Source: DALYJJ01 sp031969915 (lineage in GTDB: Bacteria > Acidobacteriota > Terriglobia > Bryobacterales > Bryobacteraceae). From it: DNA of 64,000 nucleotides. A program made the position numbers and the translations under genes. Each line of letters starts with the position of its first letter. Positions within the stretch are counted from its first letter, which is position 1. Positions 49,912 through 59,403 of the stretch are shown here, piece by piece. The notes under the pieces were generated by a model that saw only the letters and a list, made by a program, of their open reading frames with translations, was not told where the DNA came from and searched no databases. Where the stretch lies: NCBI GenBank assembly GCA_031969915.1, contig DALYJJ010000012.1, positions 4,103-68,102 on the forward strand. The letters run 5' to 3'.

Positions 49912-51423
49912 TCAGTTTCCCTTCGTGTGGCGGCTCTCGACAGTCTCGACCCACTTCCGAAAGTGCGGCCGTTGACCTTCAAAGTGGTGATTCACAGCCT
50001 CGTGTGCCGCCTTCAGGAGTGCAACTCGGCCCTCCGAGGACTGCCGGCAGAGCGCGAGGCGCAAGAGAGACCTTTGTACGGAACGAGGGGAGCCGTGGCC
50101 ACGCATCGTCGGCAAGCGAACTAGAATCTTCCAGTCAGGCTCGTCGAGGAGTTGCGCCAGGGTTTCCCCATTTCGACAAAGGGCAAACCATTGCTCCGCG
50201 TCGTTCCGCAATGACTTCAACGCTGCTTCGGCGGTTGAAAAACAGGTCGGACCTCCGAATGGGGCGCGTGTTGCCGGCATCAACCACGCCTGCAGGTGAC
50301 ACTCCCGATGCTGCGGTCGAAACTCGCCGCGGCGGTTTCTTCTGGCCCCTTCCTGTTGCGCGATCCCGGGCCAGAAGACTCCCAGCGCGAGGTGAAAGAG
50401 GCCAGCGGGGTACCGGTTGGTTAGCCTCTCGACAGGGTCCATTGGCACAAAGGCAACAACCTCAACGGCGTCCCCAGTTTGACGGTGAGCGAGTCGATCG
50501 GTGAATTCGACGAAGCCGTCGATACGCAGTTGCGGCCACAGGTGATCGCGAGGCGTGACGATAGAGAAAGCCTCGGCTTCCATTGCAGAAGATGGCGCTA
50601 TGGGGCGGGTTGACCAGTTCGACCCGAAGAGTTGGCACGCGGTGGGAAACACAGCCAACTGGTCGTCGGGCACTGGGAGCGAACCTTCCAACCTCGCGAG
50701 AAGATCCCTTATCCTATACGTCCCTTGCTCGACTTCAATCGGTGTTGCGAAACCTGGAGCGAAGATGTGCAGCATGGCACCGACGGCGTTATCGATCGCG
50801 TGAACGCAGGAACTCGACGAAACCAATTCCGGAGACTGCGTATGTCGTTGCACTTGCAGGCTTGCCAACAGGTCGCAATCGGAGTAGGAACCAGGCGCGC
50901 CGGATGCTCCAAGGCCTAGACTCTCGGTACCCTTTGCCGGAGGTCCATGCTCTGACATTGCAATGACGACGCTGTCGAGGTCTTCGAACGCCTTGAACCA
51001 AGGCGGAGCCTGTTCTTCCAAGAGCCAGATCGCTTCTCGCAGCACAGGGGCCATCGTGCCGCCGTCCGGGGCGACATAGAAGATATCAGCTCTTGCAAAA
51101 CCGTCGACCGGCGTTCGCTTCTGTAGGTGAACACGGAACGGGCATTCGTATTCCTGTGGTCGTGCAAGACCGCCGGCGTCCCGCTTGACGAGACTGTCGC
51201 TTGCGCAACCGACCAGGAAGACCCCCAAGTTCAACGCGAACGAAAACGTGGTGCATCCGATGCCGTCAGCCAGGTAAGAATTGAACGACTGGAAGTTGAC
51301 CACATCGACCAGTGGTCCTCGAAAGCGCCAGGCGGTCCGGCTATCGAATCTTGAGAAACCTTGACGCCGAAGAACCGGCCACACCTCGGAGCGTATGAGC
51401 TTGTTGACAACCCCGCTATCCAT
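49912..51423 (-). CDS. Protein with two DUF4304-like domains in atypical DNA
   Basis: 503 residues. Domain 1 (about 10-80): VWPVLRRQGFSRFDSRTAWR, VDVVNFQSF, TTFSFALNLGVFLVG. Domain 2 (about 300-370) repeats the pattern: LWPQLRIDGFVEFTDRLAHR, VEVVAFVPMD, GLFHLALGVFWPG. Each is followed by an R-ECHLQAWL or EYECPFRVHL strand (CPFRVHL / CHLQAWL), so the duplication covers more than the core. Base composition is lower in GC and codon use is unlike the neighbours, which suggests recent acquisition. Function unknown. Confidence 0.65.
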   Translation of the reverse strand: MDSGVVNKLIRSEVWPVLRRQGFSRFDSRTAWRFRGPLVDVVNFQSFNSYLADGIGCTTFSFALNLGVFLVGCASDSLVKRDAGGLARPQEYECPFRVHLQKRTPVDGFARADIFYVAPDGGTMAPVLREAIWLLEEQAPPWFKAFEDLDSVVIAMSEHGPPAKGTESLGLGASGAPGSYSDCDLLASLQVQRHTQSPELVSSSSCVHAIDNAVGAMLHIFAPGFATPIEVEQGTYRIRDLLARLEGSLPVPDDQLAVFPTACQLFGSNWSTRPIAPSSAMEAEAFSIVTPRDHLWPQLRIDGFVEFTDRLAHRQTGDAVEVVAFVPMDPVERLTNRYPAGLFHLALGVFWPGIAQQEGARRNRRGEFRPQHRECHLQAWLMPATRAPFGGPTCFSTAEAALKSLRNDAEQWFALCRNGETLAQLLDEPDWKILVRLPTMRGHGSPRSVQRSLLRLALCRQSSEGRVALLKAAHEAVNHHFEGQRPHFRKWVETVESRHTKGN

Positions 51424-51447
51424 GTAGGCGCCGCTGCTTCTGCCCCC

Positions 51448-51870
51448 CTAGTGCGACCGCTGCTGCAGGCGAAAGTTCACTTCGATCCTCGCCTGCACCT
51501 TTACCGGCTTGCCGTTCTTCAACGCGGGCTTGAAGCGCCAGTACTCGGCGGCGGCGATGGCGTTCTCGTCGAGTCCCATGCCGAGCTTTCGGAGCACCCG
51601 GATGTTGCGCACCCGGCCGTCCTCGTGGATCTCCGCTCCGAGGAGGACGGCTCCTTCCAGGTTGGCGTCTTTCGCCTCCGCGGTGTACTGCGGATCCACC
51701 TTCTTCACAATCACGGGGGCGGACACGTCGCCCCCGATCCGGTAGACCTTGGGATCGGCCTCCGGCTTGCCAGCCTGGGCCGGCGCGGACTCAGCGCCAA
51801 GAAACGTCAGGACCCCGGCCAGCACGAGCGACCCCGCGCGAGACCACCTTCGTTGACACCGCCGATTCAT
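51448..51870 (-). CDS. TonB C-terminal-domain protein
   Basis: 140 residues from ATG 51870 (GGGAGG upstream). Signal peptide (LVLAGVLTFLGAESAPAQ), then the TonB/energy-transducer fold: APVIVKKVDPQYTAEAKDAN, LEGAVLLGAEIHEDGRVRNI, AIAAAEYWRFKPALKNGKPV, KVQARIEVNFRLQ. It lacks the N-terminal membrane anchor and Pro-rich spacer of true TonB, so it is a free periplasmic domain as is common in acidobacteria. Confidence 0.83.
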   Translation of the reverse strand: MNRRCQRRWSRAGSLVLAGVLTFLGAESAPAQAGKPEADPKVYRIGGDVSAPVIVKKVDPQYTAEAKDANLEGAVLLGAEIHEDGRVRNIRVLRKLGMGLDENAIAAAEYWRFKPALKNGKPVKVQARIEVNFRLQQRSH

Positions 51871-51918
51871 GGTCGTTTACCTCCCTGCTCAGAATGGCAC
51901 GGGCGCCGCGCGCGCCTG

Positions 51919-53073
51919 TCAGCGTCCCGCCTCCTTCATCTTCTGAAGCTGTTTCTCCGCGAACACCGCCCGCTCGGTGAGCTTGTTGACGCGCGTTTTC
52001 AGCTCGTCGCGCTCCTGGATCAACTCCTGCACCTGCCGCTCGAGCTTGGCGGGATCGGACTCGAACCGCCGTGCGGAGCCGGCGCCCAGGTAGCGGGCCT
52101 CGGCGGACACGTCCGCCTTTCCCTCCAACCGCACCGTGAGGCGGAACTGCACATCGTCGGTGAGCCGCGTGTAGATGGCGCTGCCCGCGTCGAGCGTCTC
52201 TCCGTTCATCGCCACGGACCTGGTGACGCCGCCATCGTTGATTTCGAGTGAACCGCTCCGCGGGCCTTCCCCGGAGATCGCGGCCCGGTCCCACTGCACG
52301 CGGAGGCGGCGGCCGTCTTCCTCCGAAACCGCCAGCGCCAGTCCCGGGAATGGGGGCCGCACGAACAGCGCCACGAGAAACACGGCGCTCAAGACCAGCG
52401 CGGCCACCAGTATCGCCGTGGCTGTACCGGACCAGTAGAAGCGGCGGGGAGGCAAGTGCTCCGGCGTGCTCAGGAACGCCGGAACGGGAACCGCAACGGG
52501 AGCGGGAGCGGGCGGGGGTGCGGGTGAGGCCTTGGCCGCGGCGTGCGCGCGGTCGCGCATGGCGATGGGAGCGCGCGGCGGGCGGGGTGCGGGCGAAGCC
52601 GCGGCGGCGGCCTCCAGTTCGAACTCGTGGGCGGGCGAGTCGCTGAGCGCGCCGTCCGCATCGGCCAGGAAAATCGCGGCCTGGGTGGGTCCGAAGACGC
52701 TCGGGCGGAGCACCAGGAAGAACCCGCCCGACGGGCCGAAATAGCGGTAGTGCAGGGAGAGGTCCTCGGGCTTCGGCCGCGGGTCGCCCTGGCGCCGGGA
52801 ACGGAACCAACCGACCGGCGTGGGCCCACCGGTCCGTTCCAGTTGGCGGCGGAAAGCGGCGTGGTCGGATTCGGAGAGTTCGAAGACGGGCCCCTTGGCG
52901 TAATCGCAGGGGATCGGCTCCCAGGACTGCACCAGGACGTCGTTTCCGGAGCGGGTGCCCAACAGCAGGCCGCCCATCTCCATGCCGCCGCGCGGAATCC
53001 GTTGGAAGCGGTCGACCGCCGCCGCCCGAATCTCGTCGAGCAGGTCCCCGTCGTAGGCGATGTGGAGGCTCAA
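51919..53073 (-). CDS. JAB/MPN-like domain protein with membrane anchor and coiled coil
   Basis: 384 residues from TTG 53073, preceded by GGGAGAAATGG. The upstream open frame has no initiation signal. Residues 1-140 look like a degenerate JAB fold: GGMEMGGLLLGTRSG, GPTPVGWFRSRRQGDPRPKP, PSGGFFLVLRPSVFGPTQAA; the JAMM metal histidines are not evident. An Ala/Pro linker, one membrane helix (AILVAALVLSAVFLVALFV), a beta part and a C-terminal coiled coil (LERQVQELIQERDELKTRVN) follow. Probably a membrane-tethered regulator of unknown role. Confidence 0.55.
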   Translation of the reverse strand: MSLHIAYDGDLLDEIRAAAVDRFQRIPRGGMEMGGLLLGTRSGNDVLVQSWEPIPCDYAKGPVFELSESDHAAFRRQLERTGGPTPVGWFRSRRQGDPRPKPEDLSLHYRYFGPSGGFFLVLRPSVFGPTQAAIFLADADGALSDSPAHEFELEAAAAASPAPRPPRAPIAMRDRAHAAAKASPAPPPAPAPVAVPVPAFLSTPEHLPPRRFYWSGTATAILVAALVLSAVFLVALFVRPPFPGLALAVSEEDGRRLRVQWDRAAISGEGPRSGSLEINDGGVTRSVAMNGETLDAGSAIYTRLTDDVQFRLTVRLEGKADVSAEARYLGAGSARRFESDPAKLERQVQELIQERDELKTRVNKLTERAVFAEKQLQKMKEAGR

Positions 53074-53210
53074 ACCATTTCTCCCACTCTCTGTTGTTCC
53101 CTCATTGTATGTGGAAAATCCACGACGAATCGTGCAAGATCCCGAATCGCCGGGAGGCCCTGGGCTATCATTAAAGACGGAACACCCCATTCTGGGACCG
53201 CGCGATTTCC

Positions 53211-56200
53211 ATGTCCGAAAACAAGCCCAACATTAATAGCTGGCTGGAAGAAGAGCTGTATCAGCAATATCTTCACGACCGCCGGACCGTCGACGAAAGC
53301 TGGAAGCACATCTTCGAGGACGACGGGAAGAAGAACGGCGGCAATGGCGCCGCGATGCCCGTGCGCCCGCTGATGGCGCCCGCCGCCTCCGCCGTGGTGG
53401 AGCGAAGGCCGGCAGCCGCCCCGGTGGAGGCAGGCCCGGCGGAGCAGATGGTTCCGCTGCGGGGCGCGGCCGCGCGCATCGCCGACAACATGACGGCCAG
53501 CCTGTCGATTCCGGTGGCGACCTCGGTGCGCTCCATTCCGGTGAAGGTGATCGACGAAAACCGGCGCATACTGAACCAGCAGCGGACGCTGCAGGGCAAG
53601 AGCAAGATCTCCTACACGCACCTCATCGGCTGGGCGATTGTGCAGGCCATCAAGGATGTGCCGGCCATCAACCATGCGTTCGTGGAAGCGGACGGCGAGC
53701 CGTACCGTGTTGCCCGGACCCAGTTGAACCTGGGCGTCGCGGTGGACGTGGCGGGCAAGGACGGGAACCGCTCCCTGATGGTCCCGAACATCAAGAACGC
53801 GGGCGGCCTCAACTTCTCGCAGTATACGGACGCCTTCGACGACATCGTCAAGCGCGCGCGCACCGGCAAGCTGCAGGTGACGGATTTCCAGGGCACCACG
53901 GTATCGCTCACCAACCCCGGCACGGTGGGCACCATCGCCAGTGTGCCTCGCCTGATGCCCGGCCAGGGCGCGATCATCGCCACGGGGGCGATCGACTTTC
54001 CCGCCGAATACCAGGGCGTGTCGGACGAGATGCGGACGCTTCTCGGCCTGGCGAAGGTGATGAACGTGACCTGCACCTACGATCACCGTGTGATTCAGGG
54101 TGCGGAGTCGGGCGCGTTCCTGGGCCGCCTGCAAGCGCTCTTGCAGGGTGAGGACGAGTTTTACGACCGCCTCTTCGCCGACTTGCGCATGCCCTATCAC
54201 CCGGTGAAGTGGGAGACGGACCGGCACACGTCGCTGCCGGGCGCGAGCCTCTCCTCGGGGCGAACGGCCGAGATTGCCAAAGAAGCCGCGGTGCTGCAAC
54301 TGATCAACGCCTACCGCGTGCGCGGACACCTGATCGCGGATCTGGATCCGCTGGGTTCCGAACCGAGCTATCACCCGGAACTCGATCCGGCGACCTACGG
54401 CCTCAGCATCTGGGACCTGGACCGCGAGTTCCTGACCGGCAACCTGGGGCAGCAGATCGGCGAAGGCGCGCCGGCGATGGAGCGCGCGACGCTGCGCCAG
54501 ATTCTGGAGACGCTGCGCCAGACTTACTGCGCCCGCGTGGGCTGCGAGTACATGAACATCCAGGTTCCGGAGCAGAAGCGCTGGCTCCAGACACGGATGG
54601 AGCCGCGGGCCAACAACTGGCCGCTGGGCAGGGAGACGCAGGTGCGGATCCTGGAGCGGCTGATGGAGGCGGAAGGCTTCGAGCAGTTTCTGCACGCGCG
54701 CTTCGTCGGGCACAAGCGTTTTTCGCTGGAAGGCGGCGAGGCGGCCATGGCCATTCTGGACGAGCTGCTGGAGCGCGCGGCTTCGGTGAACGTCCATGAG
54801 ATCGTCATCGGCATGGCGCACCGCGGCCGGCTGACGGTTCTGGCGAATCTTGTCGGCAAGGCGATGACCCAGATCTTCTCGGAGTTCGAGGGGAACGTCG
54901 ATCCGGATTCCACGCAGGGCTCCGGCGACGTGAAGTATCACCTGGGGGCGTCCGGGGTCCGGCGGACTACGCAGGGCACGGACATCACCGTGACTGTGTC
55001 GCCCAACCCGAGTCACCTGGAAGCGGTGGACCCGGTGGTCGAGGGCCTGGTGCGGCCCAAGCAGGATCGCCTGGGCGACAAGCAGCGCGAGCGCGTGATC
55101 CCACTGCTGGTGCACGGTGACGCGGCGTTTGCGGGCCAGGGCGTGGTGGGCGAAACGCTGAACCTCTCGCAGTTGTCCGGCTACACGACGGGCGGCACGG
55201 TTCACCTGATCATCAACAACCAGATCGGTTTCACGACGAGCCCGGAGGAAGGGCGCTCGACGCCCTATTCCACGGACGTGGCGCGGATGGTGCAGGCGCC
55301 CATCTTCCACGTGAACGGCGACGACCCGGAAGCCTGCATTCGCGTGGCGCAACTGGCCTTCGATTTCCGCCAGACGTTCAAGAAGGACGTGGTGATCGAC
55401 ATGATCTGCTATCGCCGCCACGGCCACAACGAAGGCGACGATCCGAGCTACACGCAGCCCATCCTCTATCGCAAGATCAAACAGCAGCCATCGGTGATGA
55501 CCCAGTACCGCGGCAAACTGGTGCGCGACGGCGTGGTGACCGCGGCGGACCTGGACGCGATTCAGAAGCGCATCCAGCAAACGCTCAGCGACGCCTACGA
55601 TGCGGCGCAACAGAAGGCGGAGCGGTTCGAGGTTTCCGATCTGAGCGGCGTCGGCGAGGAGTCGATCGCGGCGCCCTTCTGCACGCACACCGCGGCCACG
55701 CGCGAACTGCTGGAGCGGGTGGTGAAGGGGATCACGACGTTCCCCGGCGACTTCGCGGTGCACCCCAAGCTGAAGGCCTTCGTCGACAAGCGCAAGCAGT
55801 TGTTCGAAGGGATTCCGGTGGATTGGGCCTTCGGCGAGGCGCTGGCGTTCGGCTCGCTCGCGCTGGAGGGTACGCCGGTGCGCTTGAGCGGCCAGGACAG
55901 CGGGCGCGGGACGTTCTCCCAACGCCACCTGGAATTCTGCGATTACGAGAACGGCCGGCTCTACATCCCGATGAGGCACATGGAGCCCGGGCAGGCCCGC
56001 TTCGAAGTGGTGGATTCGAGTTTGAGCGAATACGCGGTGATGGGCTTCGAGTTCGGCTACTCCATCGGCGACCCGCTGACGCTGGTGATGTGGGAAGCGC
56101 AGTTCGGCGACTTCGTGAACGGCGCGCAGATCATGATCGACCAGTTCATCTCCTCGTCGGAATCGAAGTGGGGACAGCCGAGCGGCCTGGTGCTGCTGTT

Positions 56201-56915
56201 GCCGCACGGCTACGAAGGCCAGGGGCCGGAGCATTCGAGCGCGCGCATCGAGCGCTTCCTGCAACTCTGCGCGGAAGGCAACCTGCAGGTATGCAACGCC
56301 TCCTCCCCGGCGCAGTACTTCCACCTGCTGCGGCGTCAGATGTACGGCGGCCACGACAAGCGCGGCATGCGCAAGCCGCTGATCATCTTCACTCCCAAGA
56401 GCCTGCTCCGGCATCCGAGGGCTGTTTCGCGCTGGCAGGATCTGACCACCGGCGGCTTCCGCGAGGTGATCGGGGATGAGAACCCGGTGCTCCGTCCGGA
56501 CCACGTGTCCAAGGTGCTGATGTGCAGCGGGAAGGTCTACTATGACCTGCTGCAGGCCCGCGAGGACCGCGGGCTCGACAACGTGGCGCTGGTGCGTCTG
56601 GAACAGATGTATCCGTTCCCGCTCGAAGAGATGCGCGACGTGTTGGCCCGCTACCCGGTCTCGGCCGAACTCGTGTGGGTGCAGGAAGAGCCGAAGAACA
56701 TGGGCCCGTGGCGCTTCGTTCGCGAGTGGCTGGAGCCGGTGCTCGCAGAACAGCGGCGGACCCTGCGGTACGCCGGCCGTCCGGAGAGCGCTTCGCCGTC
56801 GGCGGGCTCGCTCAAACGCCACAATGAAGAACAGGCGGACCTGGTGGAGCAGGCGCTCACCGGCGCGGCGCCGCAGCGCGTGCGGCGGCGGGCGGTCCCT
56901 CGGCGTCGGAAGTAG
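53211..56915 (+). CDS. kgd: 2-oxoglutarate decarboxylase/dehydrogenase E1 with fused E2 succinyltransferase domain (KGD type)
   Basis: 1234 residues. N terminus NSWLEEELYQQYLHDRRTVD as in E1o. Residues ~80-300 are an E2 catalytic domain (SIPVATSVRSIPVKVIDENR, AVDVAGKDGNRSLMVPNI, active-site YDHRVIQGAESGAF with His292) without a lipoyl domain. The rest is E1: VHEIVIGMAHRGRLTVLANL, CYRRHGHNEGDDPSYTQPIL, AFGEALAFGSLALEGTPVRL, ENPVLRPDHVSKVLMCSGKV. Matches the mycobacterial KGD layout. Joins the TCA cycle or glutamate metabolism. E2 and E3 genes are not in the window. Confidence 0.93.
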   Translation: MSENKPNINSWLEEELYQQYLHDRRTVDESWKHIFEDDGKKNGGNGAAMPVRPLMAPAASAVVERRPAAAPVEAGPAEQMVPLRGAAARIADNMTASLSIPVATSVRSIPVKVIDENRRILNQQRTLQGKSKISYTHLIGWAIVQAIKDVPAINHAFVEADGEPYRVARTQLNLGVAVDVAGKDGNRSLMVPNIKNAGGLNFSQYTDAFDDIVKRARTGKLQVTDFQGTTVSLTNPGTVGTIASVPRLMPGQGAIIATGAIDFPAEYQGVSDEMRTLLGLAKVMNVTCTYDHRVIQGAESGAFLGRLQALLQGEDEFYDRLFADLRMPYHPVKWETDRHTSLPGASLSSGRTAEIAKEAAVLQLINAYRVRGHLIADLDPLGSEPSYHPELDPATYGLSIWDLDREFLTGNLGQQIGEGAPAMERATLRQILETLRQTYCARVGCEYMNIQVPEQKRWLQTRMEPRANNWPLGRETQVRILERLMEAEGFEQFLHARFVGHKRFSLEGGEAAMAILDELLERAASVNVHEIVIGMAHRGRLTVLANLVGKAMTQIFSEFEGNVDPDSTQGSGDVKYHLGASGVRRTTQGTDITVTVSPNPSHLEAVDPVVEGLVRPKQDRLGDKQRERVIPLLVHGDAAFAGQGVVGETLNLSQLSGYTTGGTVHLIINNQIGFTTSPEEGRSTPYSTDVARMVQAPIFHVNGDDPEACIRVAQLAFDFRQTFKKDVVIDMICYRRHGHNEGDDPSYTQPILYRKIKQQPSVMTQYRGKLVRDGVVTAADLDAIQKRIQQTLSDAYDAAQQKAERFEVSDLSGVGEESIAAPFCTHTAATRELLERVVKGITTFPGDFAVHPKLKAFVDKRKQLFEGIPVDWAFGEALAFGSLALEGTPVRLSGQDSGRGTFSQRHLEFCDYENGRLYIPMRHMEPGQARFEVVDSSLSEYAVMGFEFGYSIGDPLTLVMWEAQFGDFVNGAQIMIDQFISSSESKWGQPSGLVLLLPHGYEGQGPEHSSARIERFLQLCAEGNLQVCNASSPAQYFHLLRRQMYGGHDKRGMRKPLIIFTPKSLLRHPRAVSRWQDLTTGGFREVIGDENPVLRPDHVSKVLMCSGKVYYDLLQAREDRGLDNVALVRLEQMYPFPLEEMRDVLARYPVSAELVWVQEEPKNMGPWRFVREWLEPVLAEQRRTLRYAGRPESASPSAGSLKRHNEEQADLVEQALTGAAPQRVRRRAVPRRRK

Positions 56916-57001
56916 CGGCGGGCACCCAGGACGCCGGCCCGCAGCGGGGAACCGCGGCCGCGCTTCTTTCGTCTGTCTAGCGGAAGGGGGATCATCCGCA
57001 C

Positions 57002-57946
57002 ATGGACACGCTCTCTCTGCTTGGTTCGACGCTCGGCCTCGGCGTCCTGGCGGGGATCCGGTTGTATGCCACCGTGCTGGCGCTCGGGCTCGCCATCCGG
57101 TTCGGATTCCTTTCCCTTTCTCCCTCGCTCCGCCACCTGGACATTCTGGCCGAACCGTGGGTGCTGGGCGTGGCCGGCGTGCTGTTTCTGGCTGAATTCG
57201 TGGCCGACAAAGTCGCCTGGTTCGACAGCATCTGGGATTCGATCCATACCGTGATCCGGCCGCTGGGCGCGGCGTTCCTCGGGTTCAGTGCGTTCGGTTC
57301 GGTGGATCCCAAGTGGCAGGTGCTGGCCGGGTTGGCCACGGGCGCTCTGGCGTTGAGCGGGCATACGGCGAAGGCGGGTTCGCGCCTGGTGGTGAACCAT
57401 AGCCCCGAGCCGTTTTCGAACATCGGGGTCAGCCTGGTGGAGGACGCGCTGGTCTTCGGCGGCGCCTGGCTCGCGATCACGCACCCGCTGGTGACGCTCA
57501 CCCTGGTGGGCGTCTTCGTGGCGATCTTTGCCTGGCTGTCGCCCAAGCTGTTCCGCTTGCTGCGCCTGGAATGGAATGCCCTGCTGGCGCTGTTGCGAAG
57601 CACACCCGAGCCGCCACCCCCGGCGTGGCTGGACGGATTGCCGCCGTTCCGGGTGGCCATCCGGTGTGCGGCCGGGAAAGGAGTGGGTGGTCTTCGCCAC
57701 TCGATCGGCTGGCTCTGCATTGGGGATAGTCAGTGGACCTTTGTGACCCGGCGGCTGTTCCGGCGCCGCGTGCACACGATCGCTCGAGACGCGGTGAGCG
57801 GGGTGCGCCTGACCGGCCGGCTGCTGTTCGACTCGATGGATCTGGCCACCGGCAAGGGGCAACAGAGTTTTCTGATCTTTCGAGAGGAGCGGGATAAGGC
57901 GAGCGCGCTGGTGGAACGGTTCGAAATGGCACGCGTGATCCGATAA
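57002..57946 (+). CDS. DUF4126 membrane protein with soluble C-terminal part
   Basis: 314 residues. Residues 1-185 are DUF4126 (LGLGVLAGIRLYATVLALGL, LAEPWVLGVAGVLFLAEFVA, DKVAWFDSIWDSIHTVIRPL, LALSGHTAKAGSRLVVNHSP) with four to five membrane helices. The remaining ~110 residues are soluble and beta-rich (FVTRRLFRRRVHTIARDAVS, GQQSFLIFREERDKASALVE). Function unknown. Stands alone. Confidence 0.8.
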   Translation: MDTLSLLGSTLGLGVLAGIRLYATVLALGLAIRFGFLSLSPSLRHLDILAEPWVLGVAGVLFLAEFVADKVAWFDSIWDSIHTVIRPLGAAFLGFSAFGSVDPKWQVLAGLATGALALSGHTAKAGSRLVVNHSPEPFSNIGVSLVEDALVFGGAWLAITHPLVTLTLVGVFVAIFAWLSPKLFRLLRLEWNALLALLRSTPEPPPPAWLDGLPPFRVAIRCAAGKGVGGLRHSIGWLCIGDSQWTFVTRRLFRRRVHTIARDAVSGVRLTGRLLFDSMDLATGKGQQSFLIFREERDKASALVERFEMARVIR

Positions 57947-58073
57947 CGTGTCACATTCCGGTCAGCCGCCAAGTTCTTGCCACCGGCGGCTCTTGTCTAT
58001 CGCCAGCAAAATCACCAACTTGCCCATTGGCCACTGAGCTGCCTGGAAAGAACCCCGAGGAGCGAACGCACGA

Positions 58074-59363
58074 ATGCTCAACTCTTTCGTATCGGCACTT
58101 TCCGCACTGCGCGCGAATGGAACTGCGGTCGACGCAGTGGGAAATAACTTGGCGAACCTTGGAACGGTCGGCTTTAAGAAGTCGGCGGTCCATTTCCGCG
58201 ACGTCGTTGGGGACGTCATGAGCGGATCGGGCGCCACGCAGGTGGGCTCGGGCGTATCGGCGCCCTTCACACCGAAGCAATTCAACCAGGGATCGATTCA
58301 GACCACGGGCGGCCACCTGGACGCCGCGATTCAGGGCGAGGGCTTTTTCATTCTCCGGGCGTCGGCGGCAAACAGCACGTCGGCGAGCGTCTCCCGGCGC
58401 ATGTACACGCGCGCCGGCAATTTCCGCGTCGATAGCTCCGGGTTCCTGATCAGCCAGACCGGCGAGCGGGTGCAGGGATGGTCGCTCAACACCTCTCTGA
58501 ACGCGATCAGCACATCGGATCCGATCGGCGACATTGTCGTGCCCGTGGGCAGCAGCCGGCCGGCGCGCGCCACAACGAACATCCAGGCGGATCTCAACCT
58601 CGACGGCTCGGCCACGGCAGGGACCGTTTTCGCCGTCCCGATCGAGATTTACGACTCCCTGGGCAACCCCCACGTGCTGACCGTGAGCTACACCAAGACA
58701 GCGAATCCGGGCGAGTGGGATATCAATGCCACGATGCCCGCCGATAGCGGCACGGTCACCTTCACGCCCGCGCAAATCACCTTCGACGCCAACGGTGTGC
58801 TGCAGACGGTGCCCACGGGCCCGCCGGCGGGAAGCCTGAACGGGATCGCCATCGACTTCGCCAACCCGGCGGTGAACGACATCGCCGACCTCACCTACTC
58901 GATTTGGAATACGGTTCCGAATCCGCCCGATCCCGGAGTGCCGCGCATTACGCAGTACTCGCAGCCTTCGGCCGCCTCCTCGGTCAGTCAGGATGGCGCA
59001 CCCGCGGCGCAGCTTGTCGGCGTCAGCGTCGGTGACGGCGGTAAAGTGCTGGCGCAATACTCAAACGGCAGCCGCGTGGAGGTTGCGCGCCTCGCCCTTG
59101 CGACGGTCCGTAACCCGGACACGCTGATCGCCACGGGCAGCAATAACTTCGTCATCGGCGCGGAGACCGCGACCCCGACCATCGGCGAAGCGAACACCGG
59201 CGGCCGCGGCGCGATCGTTTCGAAATCGCTCGAATACTCGAACACCGACATCGCCGAGGAGTTCACGAAGCTGATCATCTTCCAGCGCGGCTACCAGGCC
59301 AACGCGCGGGTGATCACCACCACCGACGAAATCAGCCAGGAGACCATCAACCTGAAACGGTAG
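58074..59363 (+). CDS. flgE: Flagellar hook protein FlgE
   Basis: 429 residues. Rod/hook N-terminal motif: MLNSFVSALSALRANGTAVD, AVGNNLANLGTVGFKKSAVH. Central FlgE domains: GHLDAAIQGEGFFILR, TRAGNFRVDSSGFLISQTGE, IQADLNLDGSATAG. C-terminal motif: SLEYSNTDIAEEFTKLIIFQ, RGYQANARVITTTDEISQET. Polymerises into the flagellar hook outside the cell. No other flagellar gene lies within the window on either side. Confidence 0.9.
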   Translation: MLNSFVSALSALRANGTAVDAVGNNLANLGTVGFKKSAVHFRDVVGDVMSGSGATQVGSGVSAPFTPKQFNQGSIQTTGGHLDAAIQGEGFFILRASAANSTSASVSRRMYTRAGNFRVDSSGFLISQTGERVQGWSLNTSLNAISTSDPIGDIVVPVGSSRPARATTNIQADLNLDGSATAGTVFAVPIEIYDSLGNPHVLTVSYTKTANPGEWDINATMPADSGTVTFTPAQITFDANGVLQTVPTGPPAGSLNGIAIDFANPAVNDIADLTYSIWNTVPNPPDPGVPRITQYSQPSAASSVSQDGAPAAQLVGVSVGDGGKVLAQYSNGSRVEVARLALATVRNPDTLIATGSNNFVIGAETATPTIGEANTGGRGAIVSKSLEYSNTDIAEEFTKLIIFQRGYQANARVITTTDEISQETINLKR

Positions 59364-59391
59364 GCAGGGCCGTGGGTCCCCCGCCGCGCGA

Positions 59392-59403
59392 TAAGCTGAG
59401 GGC
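59392..59403 (+). promoter_or_regulatory. -10-like hexamer 6 nt before ATG
   Basis: TAAGCT at 59392-59397, six bases, ATG 59404. No -35 seen and only GAGGG next to the start, which is too close for a Shine-Dalgarno. The start may be leaderless. Confidence 0.45.

Noticed and set aside
53070..56822. 1250-codon open frame on the minus strand opposite the KGD gene
   Set aside because: Its composition (His/Arg-rich, no recognisable domain) is that of the antisense of a GC-rich gene with G/C at third positions; the plus strand is a clear enzyme.
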